This document shows positions 23,111-36,079 of a DNA stretch of 64,000 nucleotides, piece by piece. The translations under genes and the position numbers were made by a program. Position 1 is the first letter of the stretch. Each line of letters opens with the position of its first letter. The DNA comes from Microstegium vimineum (Eukaryota; Streptophyta; Magnoliopsida; Poales; Poaceae). The stretch is taken from the NCBI GenBank assembly GCA_022036555.1, contig CM039120.1, positions 28,952,991 to 29,016,990 on the forward strand, read 5' to 3'. The notes beneath the pieces were generated by a model. It had not been told where the DNA came from and made no database searches. It was given only the letters and a program-made list of their open reading frames with translations.

Positions 23111-24701
23111 GGCACGCACTTCCCTGAGCAACTCCAACCTTTTAGTAAAGCCTGGTACTCAGCCTGATTGTTTGTCGAAGTAGCAGCGATCGGTAAGGAG
23201 ATTTCATACTTCTATCCTCGAGGTGAAATCAAGACAACGCCGATACCTGCTCCTTCCTTACATGTAGATCCATCAAAGAATAAGGTCCAAGGAGCAATCT
23301 CTAAAGAACTCACCGTACCACAATGCTGAGTAACAAAATTGGCCATCACCTGACCCTTAATCGCCTTAGCCGATTCATATCTCAAATCAAACTCTGATAA
23401 CGCCAGGATCCATTTGCCGATCCTTCCACTCAATATCGGCATTGATAACATTACTTAACCACGTCGTCCTTGCATATGATAGTACATTCAGCCGATAGCA
23501 AATAATGCCTTAACTTCATGCAAGAGAAGTACAGACATAAACACAATCTCTCAACGGTTGAATACCTGGTTTCAGCATCCACCAGTCTTCTACTCAAGTA
23601 ATAAATCACACATTCTTTCCCTTCAAATTCTTGGATTAATTCTGATCCGATAACGTTGTCATCTGCAGACAAGTACAACCTGGAAGGCTTCCCGTGCTGA
23701 GGTGGAACTAAAACTGGAGAATTTACCAAATATTTCTTAAATTCTTCCAAGGCTGATTGATGTTCTTCCCTCCATGTAAATTCTTGACAGGCTTTTAGCT
23801 TTAGTAATGGGCTAAAGGATTTAATCTTTCCAGACAAATTAGATATAAACCTTCTAATAAAATTAATCTTGCCGATCAAGGACTGCAACTCAGTCTTGTT
23901 GGTAGGAACAACCACTTTATTAATTGCATCAATAGATTTTCTGCCGATTTCGATACCTCTTTGATGCACCATAAAACCTAGAAATTGGCCCACCAATACG
24001 CCAAATGCACACTTGTTTGGATTCATCTTCAACTCATGTTCCCTCGTGCACTCCAGAATTTTTTGTAAATCAGCAAGATGCTTCTCAAAATCCCTAGATT
24101 TGACCACCACATCGTCAATATAGATTTCAACCAACGTGCCGTTGTACTTATGAAAAATAAATTTCATCGCCCTCTGATAAGTAGCACCGGCGTTTTTCAG
24201 GCCATAAGTCATCACGACCCATTCAAATAAACCAACATGACTTGTACATCTGAAAGCAGTCTTGGATATATCTTCTTCAACCATGAATATCTGATTATAC
24301 CCAACGTTACCATCCATAAAACTGATGATTTGATGACCAGTCGCAGCATCAACTAGTAGATCAGCAACGGGCATCGGGTAACCATCCATCAGCATAGCTT
24401 TATTGAGATTCCTGAAATCAATACAAACACGAAGTTTTCCATTTTTCTTATATATAGGAACCACATTAGAAATCCATTCGGCGTATCGGCACTGCCGAAT
24501 AAAACCAGCCTCAATCAATTTTGTAATTTTAACCTTAATATCGGGCAACACATTAGGATTACATCGGCGCGCTGGTTGCCGATGTGGTTGGAACCCAGAT
24601 TTAACAGGCAACCGATGTTCAACTATTGATCGGTCTAAACCGGGCATCTCTGTATAATCCCAAGCAAAAAAATCTTTATACTCTTTTAATAAATCACTCA
24701 A
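23111..24701 (-). pseudogene. Element B reverse transcriptase, RNase H and N-terminal part of the second RNase H
   Basis: RT lies at 24701-about 23950, with PVSNVV-like and NAGATYQRAM segments and the active site YIDD in EIYIDDVVVKS. A Ty3-type RNase H follows to 23451. The archaeal-type RNase H begins at about 23290 with LFFDGSTCKEGAGIGVVLISP and includes NNQAEYQAL near 23150. Element C cuts it at 23110, and it resumes at 9371. Stops lie near 23450 and 23212, and a one-base loss near 23130 shifts the frame. Two RNase H domains before integrase identify the Tat lineage. Confidence 0.88.
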
Positions 24702-25487
24702 CTATTGCTGACATTGGGAATCTAATTTAGGACTAATAAAAGTTGGCCTAGGCTTGCTACCATCGTCGATATCTATTTCTAGTAAATCATCGGCTGATGT
24801 GAACCCCTACCCAAGTTTTCCATTATTGGCAAACTGATCCATTAAAACTCTTCTTGAGAACCGACTGCTTGGATCGGTATAATTCGGTAATCGGTAACTT
24901 TGAGGAACTCAGTATCCCAAGATTCACCTAATATGCATTTGGTCTGCTCATCTGTTTCTGATTCTGCTGATGCAACAATTGATGGGGCTTCACTTCGGAC
25001 GACTTCAATTTCATCCCCAACCCATTGTACGAGGCTTTGGTGCATCGTGGGAGGAATACATCAATTAGCATGGGTCCAATCCCTCCCCAAGAGCAAGTTG
25101 TAGGTACCTTTGCCACTGATCACAAAAAATGTCGTTGGCAAAGTTTTGCTGCCGATGGTTAACTCGACACATACTGCCCCCATAGCTGGTGATACACTGC
25201 CTTCAAAATCATTCAACTTCATGTCTATCTTGACTAAGTCCTGGTCACCTTTCCCAAGCTTTCTGAACATAACATACGACATTATATTGATCGACGCTCC
25301 ACAATCTACCAACATCTTTGAGACTGGCTACCCATCAACTTTGCCTTTGACAAACAGAGCTCTCAAATGCCGCCTTTCATCATCGGCAGGCTTTTCAAAT
25401 ACAGCTGCCATCGGATCCAGCACTAACTGTGCCATCTCAGTAGCTTCCTCTTCATCATCTGCAGGCGCTAAGAATTCCATCGGCTAT
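24702..25487 (-). pseudogene. Element B protease region
   Basis: A retropepsin-like segment on the minus strand, MLVDCGASINIM at 25315, has a Cys where the Asp-Gly/Ser-Ala triad normally reads DGGA or DSGA. The conserved LLLGRDW tail is near 25075. In-frame stops break the region near 25330, 25060 and 24840. In Tat elements this protease cleaves the Gag-Pol polyprotein; this copy cannot yield the full precursor. Confidence 0.75.
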
Positions 25488-28400
25488 ATGACAACCATAT
25501 TGATTTCTGTCGATAGATCCCTATCCTTGCATTTCGGCCTCCACTGCTTGACTGAAGATTCCTCTGTTGAAGGATTTTCACTGTAGCACAGATCGGTTTG
25601 GCGTTCGCGCTGAATCCTCCTCCTCTGAGTTTTCGCCAAACCTTTAGGGCACCACTGAGGAAGCCTAGTTTTCCAAACAGGCTGGTACTGCCTCTCACCG
25701 TTCGTGTTTACACCACTTCTTATGTTTGGATCCCTAGAGAATATTTCTTCATCGGGCACTCTTGCATCGGCCATCTCTTCAAATTTTTCTTGATGGTTAC
25801 GCTTGCCAAGCCTATCATGTACCCTGAGTTTGCCCCCAAGCCGATCATGCATCGATCCTTTTTCCCTGACCAGCTTGCCATAGCTTGGTGCTCGATCATC
25901 AAAACAAGGCTTCTTCCCTGACCGATCGGCAGGATAGTATCCGTTGCATTTAGGGCAATTATCGGCGTTAGGTAGCTTGATGCCTTCTTCCCCGCAATGA
26001 ACAAAGAAAGGGCATCTCCAATGATCGTTATGCCGATACCATTCTTAGCGCCTTTCTTCCTCTTGCTGCTGGTGCTGCTCCTCTCACACGTGCTGATACC
26101 CCTGTCGTGGCCGATCGTGCATGATCACAACGCTGTATGGTACGTGTCTATAAGGCCTCCTGGCGCTGCTACTCTCACTGATAACTCCTTTGCCCTTTCT
26201 GTCATCGGCAAACTCTTTTCTCTTCACATCATGCATAGCTATTTGATGTTCAGGATCTACCGATGCACTTTTTCTGGCAGCTTCCGACGTTAGCACTTTA
26301 GTTTTCCCACCACTCTCCACCATATTATTCGGAAATGGGTGTCGATTGATCTTCATCGGCTTCTCGGCTTTAGAATTTTCAAACTTAATTCACCCAGATT
26401 CAATTTCTGACTATAACTGCTGCCTAAAGACTTTGCAATCATTGGTACTGTGCAAAGTCGCATTGTGCCACTTGCAATACCTAATTCTTCTAAGCTCTTC
26501 AGCCGATGGAATCACTTGATTAGGCGCCAACTTAATCCGCCCTTCTTGAAGCAATAGATCAAACATCCTATCGGCCTTGGTAATATCGAAGGTGAACCTT
26601 TCAGTCTCTTTCTGGCCGAACGGACAGGATAATGGCTTCTTGTCTTTTACCCATTCAGCAACGTTGATACTTGGCTCTTCATCTGACTCAGACTCTTCTT
26701 CTTGCTCAGCGAAGGACACCTTCTTACCCCAAGTTTTTCTAGGTTCGAAAGCTTTAACTTCCTGATCGGAAACTCTCTGCACGAGATGGATCAAGCTTTC
26801 AAACTCTTGAGACGCATATTTGTCCTTGATGTGTGGCAGCAACCTCTGGAAGGCTAAATTTGCAAATTGCCGATCATCAAGCACCAAGCTGTAGCACTTG
26901 TTTTTTACGTCTCGCAGCCTTTGGACGAAGCTTTCTACCGATTCATCATTACACTGCTTTAATCTGACCAAATCGGTAATCCTATTCTCATGCACGCCAG
27001 AAAAGAAGTATTTATGAAATTGCTTCTCTAGATCGTCCCAAGTGATCACAAAATTCGGAGGCAGTGAAATGAACCAGGAGAATGTCGATCCATACAATGA
27101 CGATGAAAATAATCTTACCCTTAGCTCATCCCTGCTAGTTGCCTCTCCACATTGGATAATGAAACGTTTGATGTGTTCCATCGTCGATGTATCATCTTGG
27201 CCAGAAAACTTTGTGAAATCCGGCACCTTGTACCGATTTGGGAGAGGAATCAAATCATATGCCTGAGGATACGGCGTCCGATAAGAATATGTATTGACCT
27301 TAGGCTTGATGCCAAACTGCTCTTTCATCACTTCGGCGATCTTATCGGTCCAGTATGCATCTTGATCCGGCCGATGCATCGGCTGGATATTTGTTGGTTG
27401 GACTGGTTGATACACCCCTTCTTGCCTTTGTGGCAGATAAGCTGGCCCGATTGGCGCAGGCGCGGCACCACCTTTCAGCTGTTTTACCGATGTATATCCT
27501 TGAACACCAACTGGGGTATACTGAGGTATCATTGGTCGATACACCGATGTCTCATTCTGAGCGTTCACCGGGTAATGGTATTGTTGCGCTCCTACCACTT
27601 GATGTCCAGGTTGCATCATTTGCTGTTGAATCGATGTCTAACCAGTCCATCCAGGATTATGAATCATTGGCATGTGACTTGCCGATAATTGGTAGCTGCC
27701 TGGCACTTGCTGCCCCTGTATCCTGGAGTAATCAACAAATTGGCCTCCTTGATGCACCGATACCCCAGTCTGAGGATCCGCCATCCTCATATGATGGTTT
27801 ACGATTGTCATGTCTCGTTGCATCAGCAAAGAACCTACCGATGGTTGTCCGTAAGGCACTTCGAGTACCACCATCTGAAGACTCTCTGGCGGCAACTGAC
27901 ATAGCATAATGCGTCTTTGGGCTTATCGGTTGTGCCGATATTGCCGATTCCACAGGGCTTTCCCCGATGTATTGTCACCCTGGATGAATTTAGCGTCGAC
28001 AGATGGATCTGGAGGCATACTGTATCCCCACCAGCTAGCAGGAATTGGTTGACTCTGGACTATAGGTCCTGACATCCCTAATGCCATTGGATCTATATTC
28101 AGTCAAACAACGCTTACGGGGCTTGATCTTGGTGGAGTAACTTCACCGATAGACGGCTTCACAGGTTGGGTAGACGCCGCTGGGACCGCCGATAAAGTCG
28201 TAGTAGATGCCGATCCAGGTTGATGATACTCTAGACCAACATAATGGGGTGTCTGCCCTTCTTTGAAAGATTGCATAACAGCATTATATACAGTATTGGA
28301 CAACACAGTGGAGTGGCTAATTAATGTTTGATTTAATGCAGAATTAACTATCTCTTGTAATTTACCAGGATTGGAGACGAAAGTGACCTGCCGCGGCAAT

Positions 28401-28550
28401 GGCGGATCGTGCTTCTGGATAGCTTCGTCGCTCCTGCTTAGGCTGAAGGAATTCAGATACAATTGCTTGTACTCCTCCATAGCCTGTTCCATAATCTGTT
28501 TTTGATCATCTTTCAGATCCTCCTCAGAGACCTCAATGACGTTCTTCGGA
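25488..28550 (-). pseudogene. Element B gag (main body)
   Basis: Open segments at 28492-28103, 27907-27638 and 27619-26411 share one frame. The retrotransposon gag core, with a W-rich stretch SSLYGSTFSWFISLPPN, lies near 27100. A zinc-binding CPKCNGYY-like segment is near 25930, and a WCPKGLAKTQRRR segment near 25640, typical of Tat gag ends, follows. At least two stops and one or more frame changes (between 26411 and 26004) break it. The reading frame continues upstream to an ATG at 53706, now 25 kb away because of element A. Confidence 0.8.
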
Positions 28551-28555
28551 TTGAC
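28551..28555. repeat. Target site duplication TTGAC of element A (partner at 53684-53688)
   Basis: TTGAC precedes the TATTGGTATT end of A at 28556 and directly follows its CCGTCAACA end at 53683. The B gag frame continues across the join. Confidence 0.92.
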
Positions 28556-29740
28556 TATTGGTATTTCTTAATGCACACAGATAAATCAACAAGCGCACGG
28601 ATACTGCTGTAGCTTTGACCCGTGAGTATTCCAAGGTTATCAATTTCCACGGGGAACGTCAAGTGTACTAGAGAAGAACTAAGAGCATCCAAGGATAGAT
28701 AAGATAATTGGGTGGAGAGATTTTAGAGATTTCTAAGGGGGATATCTAATCAAAGGCCCACGATATTCTACTTACTTTGGAGCAACAGTACCTTCCCGAC
28801 TCTCGACAAAGACTGGATAAAAGTAGTCGAGGGGAGGCTGCCAAAAGCTCTACCAAAACACCAACCCGAACGTGGTGGACTACAAAGGCCTTACAGAGCT
28901 GTCACCCCTGGGGCTACCACAACTATCCGTAGGATTGGGCGCAAACTCAGGTAAACTCTAGTCTAGACACCACGTCTACACTATCGCTTACTACTCTAAT
29001 TCTACGTATAAACTAGAGCACTCAATATGAGTGGAGATCCCGTAAATAGAATAAAGTAAGAACTGAAATAAGATACTTAGAAATAATAAATGAAGAACCT
29101 GGAGATTGCTTTGAACTAGATGCTGCAAAGGTACAATGTTGAGTAAGATCCGACAGATCCGGCTCCTCCTAGCTCTCTCCTCCTCCCTCTCACCTCTAAT
29201 TACAACTAGATGAACTAGAACTAGAAGAACTAGATCTAGACAACTAGAGGGACCTCTCTTCTTCTCTACTTCTAATGGAAACCCTAACTTTTGCTCTGGA
29301 GAAGAATAATGAGATGAAATGCCTCCTCAAATGAACGTGGGCCGTTGGATCAAACCAACCTATATGAATGGTTTACATTCATCCTCAAAGGCGGTGGAGC
29401 ATGATCCATGAAGTGGAGCCTAATTGGTTGAAACATCAGGGCGGGCGCCCTAGGGGTCAGAGCGGGCGCCCCGATTCCAGGCCCGTTTCGCCTCTCGTTT
29501 CTTCCCGTGCCTTCTGGAACCCTCTAGAGTATAGAAAATCCTGCGGATGATAATTATCTCTATGTAAACATGACATGTGGACCTTTCTTGGTATTTCCTG
29601 ATAACCCCCTGTAGAAACAGACATTCACCAAAACTCATAGAATTCTGTCAGTATAAACCCTAATTCTAGCTAGTGGTTTCATTTAGATCCTTTTCCTTGT
29701 TTAGTTGACGGTTGAATTTGGTACTTAAGGACCGTCAACA
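28556..29740 (-). repeat. Element A 3' LTR
   Basis: It runs TATTGGTATTTC to GACCGTCAACA on the plus strand. The TA at the low-coordinate end shows that the terminal CA of the minus-strand LTR has changed; the 5' copy carries the same change. The region corresponding to the TATATAAGG box of E and E2 is missing: at about 29310 the sequence jumps from AATAATGAG to CCTCCTCAAATG. Confidence 0.9.
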
Positions 29741-29755
29741 AACTGCCCCAAGCTT
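29741..29755 (-). other. Element A polypurine tract
   Basis: Minus-strand AAGCTTGGGGCAGTT lies directly before the TGTTGACGG start of the 3' LTR. This tract is typical of Athila-like elements. Confidence 0.8.
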
Positions 29756-31811
29756 ACCTTTTGCTCGTCCCTGAGCAAAGATGAACTCAAAGATGGTTCA
29801 GGAGTTGCTACAATGCTTTCATGCCTTAAATGTACACATGCATGTTCAAACAAGAATTCCTCTGGATTAGAGTAAACTATCCTTGACTTTCAAATTTACC
29901 CGTATTACCTTTACCCATGGGGCTTATAGCCATCACTTGGGTCTTGAGCAATTGAAAAGTAGACTGATCAAGACAAGCACTATGTCTCAAGCTCTTCACT
30001 TTACCTTCATCCTGGAGTTTTGCAAAGTTTTCAAAATAAAACTCAAAGTCTCTTTTGTATGACCCTCTCAAGTCTCTCTATATGTGGTATTTGTGGATCC
30101 TCACCAAGGCAACAATGGTGTTATGCCTTATCTTAGAATATTATTTGGAACATGCAAAGTAACAATGTGCCTTCTCTCTCTCTCTCACCCTATAACTAAT
30201 AGGCAATATATGGAGTTCATAGGTGGGGAGAAACAACACATACATACTTGCAAAGCATATATTGTAAAGTCAAACAATGGATCCAGAGAAACCGGTCATA
30301 CAATCAAATCAAGATGTGCATGTGTATGGGATATATGGTGGATGTATGAGGGTGGATATGTGGTGAATAATGGTGTATGGTGGATATATGAGGGTGTATG
30401 ATAGAAACCTAATTCTACGCTACTCCTTGAATACATATATACATACATCTCTCTTTTGGAACTTGGAACTTTTGAGAGAACTTGGGCTTGCTCTTTATTT
30501 AATTTTTTTATTTTTTTTCTTTTTTTAGAGAGGCGGGCATCTAAGTACCCATTGTTTTGATAGGACGTTTGTCCATGTTTTACTCTCTTTATTTATTTTT
30601 TTTGACAAACCCAAGTATCTTTCTATAATAACACTTTTGAGAGATAATAACAAGGAAATCCTTGGAGCAGTTATATATGTGGTAATGGGATATATGGATA
30701 GGTGGAGAACTGGGATATTTTTGGTTACTTACTCCTAGGGTAGGAGTAGAGCATTTTTCTGGTGGATATGAATGGCATGTATGTGGATGCGTACTTCCAG
30801 GATAGACGTAGCATATATGAGTGGAGTGTATGTGGATGCGTACCTCCGGGATAGAAGTAGCATATACGAGTGGAGTGTACGTGATCTTGATTTTAAAAGC
30901 ATGACAAGTCTCTAAGGGTCAACAAAGCTTGACAAAACTCAATGCAAATACAAGCAGTAAATATGAGTGAAAGTTTTCCTAAGCTACCAGGCATGTATAT
31001 ATGGTTGTGGTAGGAATTCAAGCTCTCGTCATACAGAGACTCATCATTTAATATTTTTAATCTTCAAAAGATAAATTCTCCAGAACTCTAGTATTGCTAG
31101 GAACAGGATAAATAGCAGCTCAGACTTTTTCATATCATACCTATCCACTACCTAGACTTAGCTCAAGCATTCGCAACCCACAAGTCTCAGGTTCAGAGTA
31201 AATCTTATGTCAAAATAGTTAAGTCTAAAACTCGGGAGAATTCAAGGTTGAAAACTAGGTACTTGAAAGGAATTACGGCAGAACAATTATTCATCATTTT
31301 CATAGAGTTATCTTCAGAGTTCTTCATTTTATTATTAGCGACTTCTAAACACACCTATTATTATTACTAAATAAAACTCTATTAAGGATAGAGTAGACAA
31401 TGAAATTTCCACAGATATAAAAAGTATCTAAATTGTAACTTTTGTGATTCATAATTATTTAAGTGTGAACCTTCATGTGCCATATTTTTTTATTAAACTA
31501 TAAAAGTAAACCTAAGTGAAAGAGGGCACTTACCTGGATACATGGGGGTGCTCTCCCCCAAGCTGGATGTTGACATAGTCGTCCACTCTTGCTGTTGATT
31601 AGATCTCATTGAAGTTTCCAAATCCTGCACAACTCAAATAGACAACAAAGCTCGTGGAATTGATTAATCATTAGTGGTTGACCATTTAAACCTTAGTTGT
31701 CTGAAGCATGATTGATTTCTAGATTGGATCATTAAATTGTAGAAATTCAATCAAGTCAATTTCTTCTAAGTTCTCAGGTTCAAGAAAAACTTTCAAACGT
31801 TGACCATTTAC
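29756..31811 (-). other. Element A noncoding spacer between integrase and 3' LTR
   Basis: About 2 kb of A/T-rich sequence lacks a supportable ORF. It contains a run of CT repeats near 30175-30186 and degenerate GGATATATG/GTGGATATATG-type repeats at about 30320-30400 and 30670-30870. In some Athila elements an env-like ORF occupies this position; none is seen here. Confidence 0.6.
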
Positions 31812-34800
31812 CTAGAATATGTTACCTGTATTATCTTGAAGTGTGACAGCACCGTGTGATGCAACTTCAATCACTTTGAATGGTCCTTCCCATTTCCTTC
31901 GAAGTTTTCCATGACCAAAGAGCTTCACTCTTGAGTTTAATTGCAGAACTTTATCACCAGGTGTAAACTCCTTGTGCTTGATTCTCTTATCATGCCACCT
32001 TTTTGTCCTCTCTTTGTAGATCTTGGAATTTTGATAAGCTTTTTCTCTCCATTCCTTTAGCTCAGATATTTGCATCTGACGTTTCTTACCAGCCAAGTGG
32101 AGATCCATGTTCCATTTCTTGATGGCCCAATGAGCTCTGAATTCCAATTCAATAGGCAGGTGACATGTTTTTCCATATACAAGCTGATAAGGTGTCATGC
32201 CTATGGGTGTTTTGTATGCAGTTCTATATGCCCATAGTGCATCATGAAGCTTATACTTCCATTTCTTTCCCATCTCATCCACGATCTTCTGCAGAATGTT
32301 CTTGATTTTCTTATTTGATGTTTCAGCTTGACCGCTAGTTTGAGGATGATATGGAGTTGCAATGTTGTGTTTTACTCCATATTCTACTAGGAACATCCGA
32401 AATGTTTTGTCGATGAAATGCGATCCTCCATCACTTATGACCATTCGGGGCATTCCGAATCTTGGGAATATTACTTCATGGAACATCTTCTTAGCATGCT
32501 TGGAGTCGGCAGCTCGACATGGTAATGCTTCTATCCACTTGGATACATAGTCAACTGCCACCAAGATGTATTCAGCATCTCCAGACCTTGGGAATGGTCC
32601 CATGTAGTCAATTCCCCAGACATCAAACAACTCTATTTGAAGGTTGTTAGTGAGTGGCATTTCGTTCCTAGCATTAATGTTTCCATGTTTCTGGCATCTG
32701 ACATATCTTCTAATGAACTGCTTTGTATCTTCATACATCGTCGGCCAGTAGAATCTGCTTTGCCAGATCTTTGCATGTGTATGGTACACTCCATAATGTC
32801 CTCCATAAGGTGATGCGTGCAATCTGTCTAAGATCCTCATGGCTTCAACCATTGGGACACATTTCCGTAGTGGTCCATCAGCACAAACCCGATAGAGATA
32901 CGGATCATCCCACAAGTGGCAACGAGAGTCATACTGAAACTTTCTCTTGTCACCTCCTGGTGGAACATATCCTGAAACCATGTAATTCACAATATCCGCA
33001 TACCAAGGGTCCGAGTGTGTTACCTTGAGGAGTGTCTCGTCCCTTAAATAGTCATTAATAGGCAATTCATGTTCATTTTTATGTTGAAGCCTAGACAAGT
33101 GATCAGCTACTGAATTTTCTACTCTTTTCTTGTCTCTTATTTCTATGTCAAATTCTTGGAGTAAAAGAATCCATCTTATAAGCCGAGGTTTAGTATCTTT
33201 CTTAGTGAGCAGGTATTTAAGAGCAGCATGATCTGAATAAATGATTACCTTAGCTCCTACTAAGTAAGATCTAAACTTGTCTATCGCAAAGACTACTGCC
33301 AACAACTCTTTTTCAGTGGTGGTATAATTGAGTTGTGGCCTAGACAAGGTTTTGCAAGCATAGGAAATAGCATAGTATTTTTTATCCATGGTTTGGCCTA
33401 AGACAGCACCTACTGCAAAGTCACTAGCATCACACATGATCTCGAAGGGTAGCGTCCAATCGGGTGGTTGAATGATTGGAGCAGAAATGAGTGCTTTCTT
33501 GAGAATTTAAAAAGCTTCATAACACTCATTAGTGAAAATGAAAGGTACATCTTTGGCTAAAAGGCTAGTCTGGGGTCTAGCAATTTGGGAAAAGTTTTGA
33601 ATGAAACACCTATAGAACCCTGTGTGGCCTAGAAAGCTTCTGATTCCTTTCACATTTGTGGGAGGTGGAAGTTGTTCAATAACTTCAATCTTTGTTCTAT
33701 CCACTTCTATCCCACGTTCGGACACCTTGTGTCCTAACACTATTCCTTCTTGAACCATGAAATGACATTTTTCCCAGTTTAGGACTAAGTGCTTTTCTTC
33801 ACACCGTTGTAAGACTTTGTCTAAATTCTCTAAACAATCGTCAAAGGTTTTTCCATAGACGGTAAAATCATCCATGAACACCTCCACGATTTTCTCGATC
33901 ATGTTAGAGAAAATAGACATCATGCACTGTTGGAACAAAGCTGGAGCATTGCACAATCCAAACGACATTCGTCGATAAGCATAAGTAACATAAGGGCATG
34001 TAAAAGTGGTCTTACTTTGGTCATCAGGGTGGATTGGGATTTGATGATATCCGGAATAACCATCAAGGAAACAAAAGAAAGAGTTCTTTGCAAGCCATTC
34101 CAACAATTCATCAATGAAGGGTAACGGGAAGTGATCTTTCTTTGTAGCCTTGTTAAGTTTCTGGTAGTCAATGCACATGCGCCACCCAGTGACAGTGCGT
34201 TGAGGGATGAGTTCATTTTTCTCATTTCTTACGACTGTCATCCCTCCTTTCTTTGGCACAACTTGGATAGGGCTAACCCACTCACTATGCGGCACAAGAT
34301 AGATAAACCCAGTGTGCAAAAGTTTCAAGACCTCTTTCTTAACAACCTCTCGCATAGCATTGTTAAGTCTCCGTTGTGGTTCCCTCGAAGGTGATGAATC
34401 AGGATCGATGGGGATTCTATGAGTACAAAGAATTGGACTAATTCCAATAAGGTCATGGAGTGAGTAGCCAAAGGCCGATCTATGTCTTTCTAGGATAGTG
34501 AAAAGTCTATTGGTTTCTTCTTGGGAAAGCTTGTCACTTATAATGATAGGAGTTTCTTGATTATTATTAAGAAAGACATATTTCAAGCCAGCAGGAAGAG
34601 GTTTTAACTGGATTGAGGGTTGTGATGGCACTTCCAAAGGGTCTACTTCGATAGGTTCTGCTAGCTCTTCCTCTTCTTGAGTGAAGTGTTCATCATCAAG
34701 AGTTGGTTGAGACCAGTCTTCTAGAAACGCCACTAAGACTTCCTCAATAGGGTCTTGTTTGGGCTTGGGTTCTACTATTGCAATATTTGATCTTAAAAGA

Positions 34801-35447
34801 TGAACAACAATAGAAGAATTTCCTAGCTTGATATTTAAGTGATCCTTGTTTGGTCGCTCTTGAAAGAGTGTTCCAAACGGTACGCCAATCAAGAGGGACA
34901 TGTCCGAGATGTCATAGATGTAAAAATCTAAGCGATACTCGAACCCTCTTATACGCAAAGGAATGGACCTTATGACCCCATAACTTTCAAGAATAACTCT
35001 AGAATGAATTCTTAGAAGCTCATGTGATGGGATCAAAGATTCATTGGGGCAAAGATGCTGGGCTAAATCCCTTGAAATTATATTTATCCCAACGATAGGA
35101 CTATAGTGAGCCTCTATGGTGTTCCCCATAAGTTTGCAAAGTATAGTATCTGAGGGAGCGGTGATTCGGGCTACCTCAGTGGATAACTCCGATTCTACCG
35201 ACCACTCACGGCTCATGATAGCTGAGAGGCCTTTAATGTGCTCTAAAAGGAAAGCATCATTATGTAGACCATCATCCTCAAATGATGTAGAGTGCACCAA
35301 AGGCTTCACTTGAACTGGAAAATTTGAGGTGTTGCCAAAATCTTCAAAAAGATCTACCTCGATTTCAGAGAGGAACATAGAAGGATGGGGTTCATCACTC
35401 TCTAAAGAGTGTTGTATTCCCATAGAAGATGGTTCTATGTCAACCAA
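31812..35447 (-). pseudogene. Element A pol: protease-like region, reverse transcriptase, RNase H, integrase
   Basis: A single frame runs from 35447 to 31812 with one TAA near 33505. Order on the minus strand: a protease-like region (about 35150-34850, with LLIGVPFG but no clear DSG/DTG triad), RT (about 34380-33800, active site FMDDF), RNase H with CDASDFAVGAVLGQ at 33437, and VADHLSRL near 33100. Integrase follows, with its catalytic residues visible in WGIDYMGPF, ISDGGSHF and GQAETSNK. The C-terminal domain ends at 31812. It is the best-preserved pol in the window. Confidence 0.9.
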
Positions 35448-36079
35448 ATCATTTGAAGGATTTGAAGGAATTTCAGATTCGGTTGTTTGTTCCTCCTCGT
35501 GTTGTTCGGGGCTTGGCTCGACTTCTTCTTCGGGGAATTCGTCAAAAACTCCAGTGTAAGGGGTATTTTCAAGAATTTTATTTAGAATGGCTTCTCCTTC
35601 ACTAATGGTTTTGTGCGAGAATGGTCCTCCTAAGATAGGTCAAGGTGGAGAGCAGCTTCCTTGTTAAGACCAAGATGGAAGTGATAGAGTAAGACATTGT
35701 CTGGCAAGGAAAGGTTTGGACCGGAATTGCTAAGGCTTATGAACCTAGCCCAAGCTGCACCTAGTGTCTCTTTCTCTTTTTGTTTGAACTGAAGAACTTC
35801 AATTCTAAGGGCTGCAATTTTAGAAAGAGGGAAGAAAGCAAGATAAAATTTGTCTCGAAGTTCATCCCAATTCCCATTTACGCCTCCTACAGAATGAGCA
35901 TACCACTGTTTCGCTGTTCCCAAAAGTGAGAATGGAAACAATTTCCATTTTAAGGTCTCTTGTGTCATGCCAGCAATAATGAGGCAAGAACACAATTGCT
36001 CAAATTCTCTATGGTGGGTGTAAGGATTTTTGTTTTCTAGCCCAGAGAAAGATTGCTCCCGAACCATGGCTATGAAAGT
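35448..36079 (-). pseudogene. Element A gag, C-terminal part
   Basis: From 36079 the minus strand continues the gag begun at 53091-52982, with MVREQSFSG and HREFEQLCSCL. The open segment ends at 35630, and the frame to pol at 35447 is shifted. The domain is the Ty3 gag core that assembles the capsid. The upstream edge is the insertion point of F, with codons continuing exactly across it. Confidence 0.85.
36075..36079. repeat. Target site duplication AAAGT of element F (partner AAAGC at 52982-52986)
   Basis: The two copies differ at the last base, most simply a C-to-T change in the left copy. Excising F with one copy restores the A gag frame, which supports the boundary. Confidence 0.82.

Noticed and set aside
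29756..31811. Search for an env-like ORF between integrase and 3' LTR of A
   Set aside because: No open frame of useful length exists; the stretch is A/T-rich with simple repeats.
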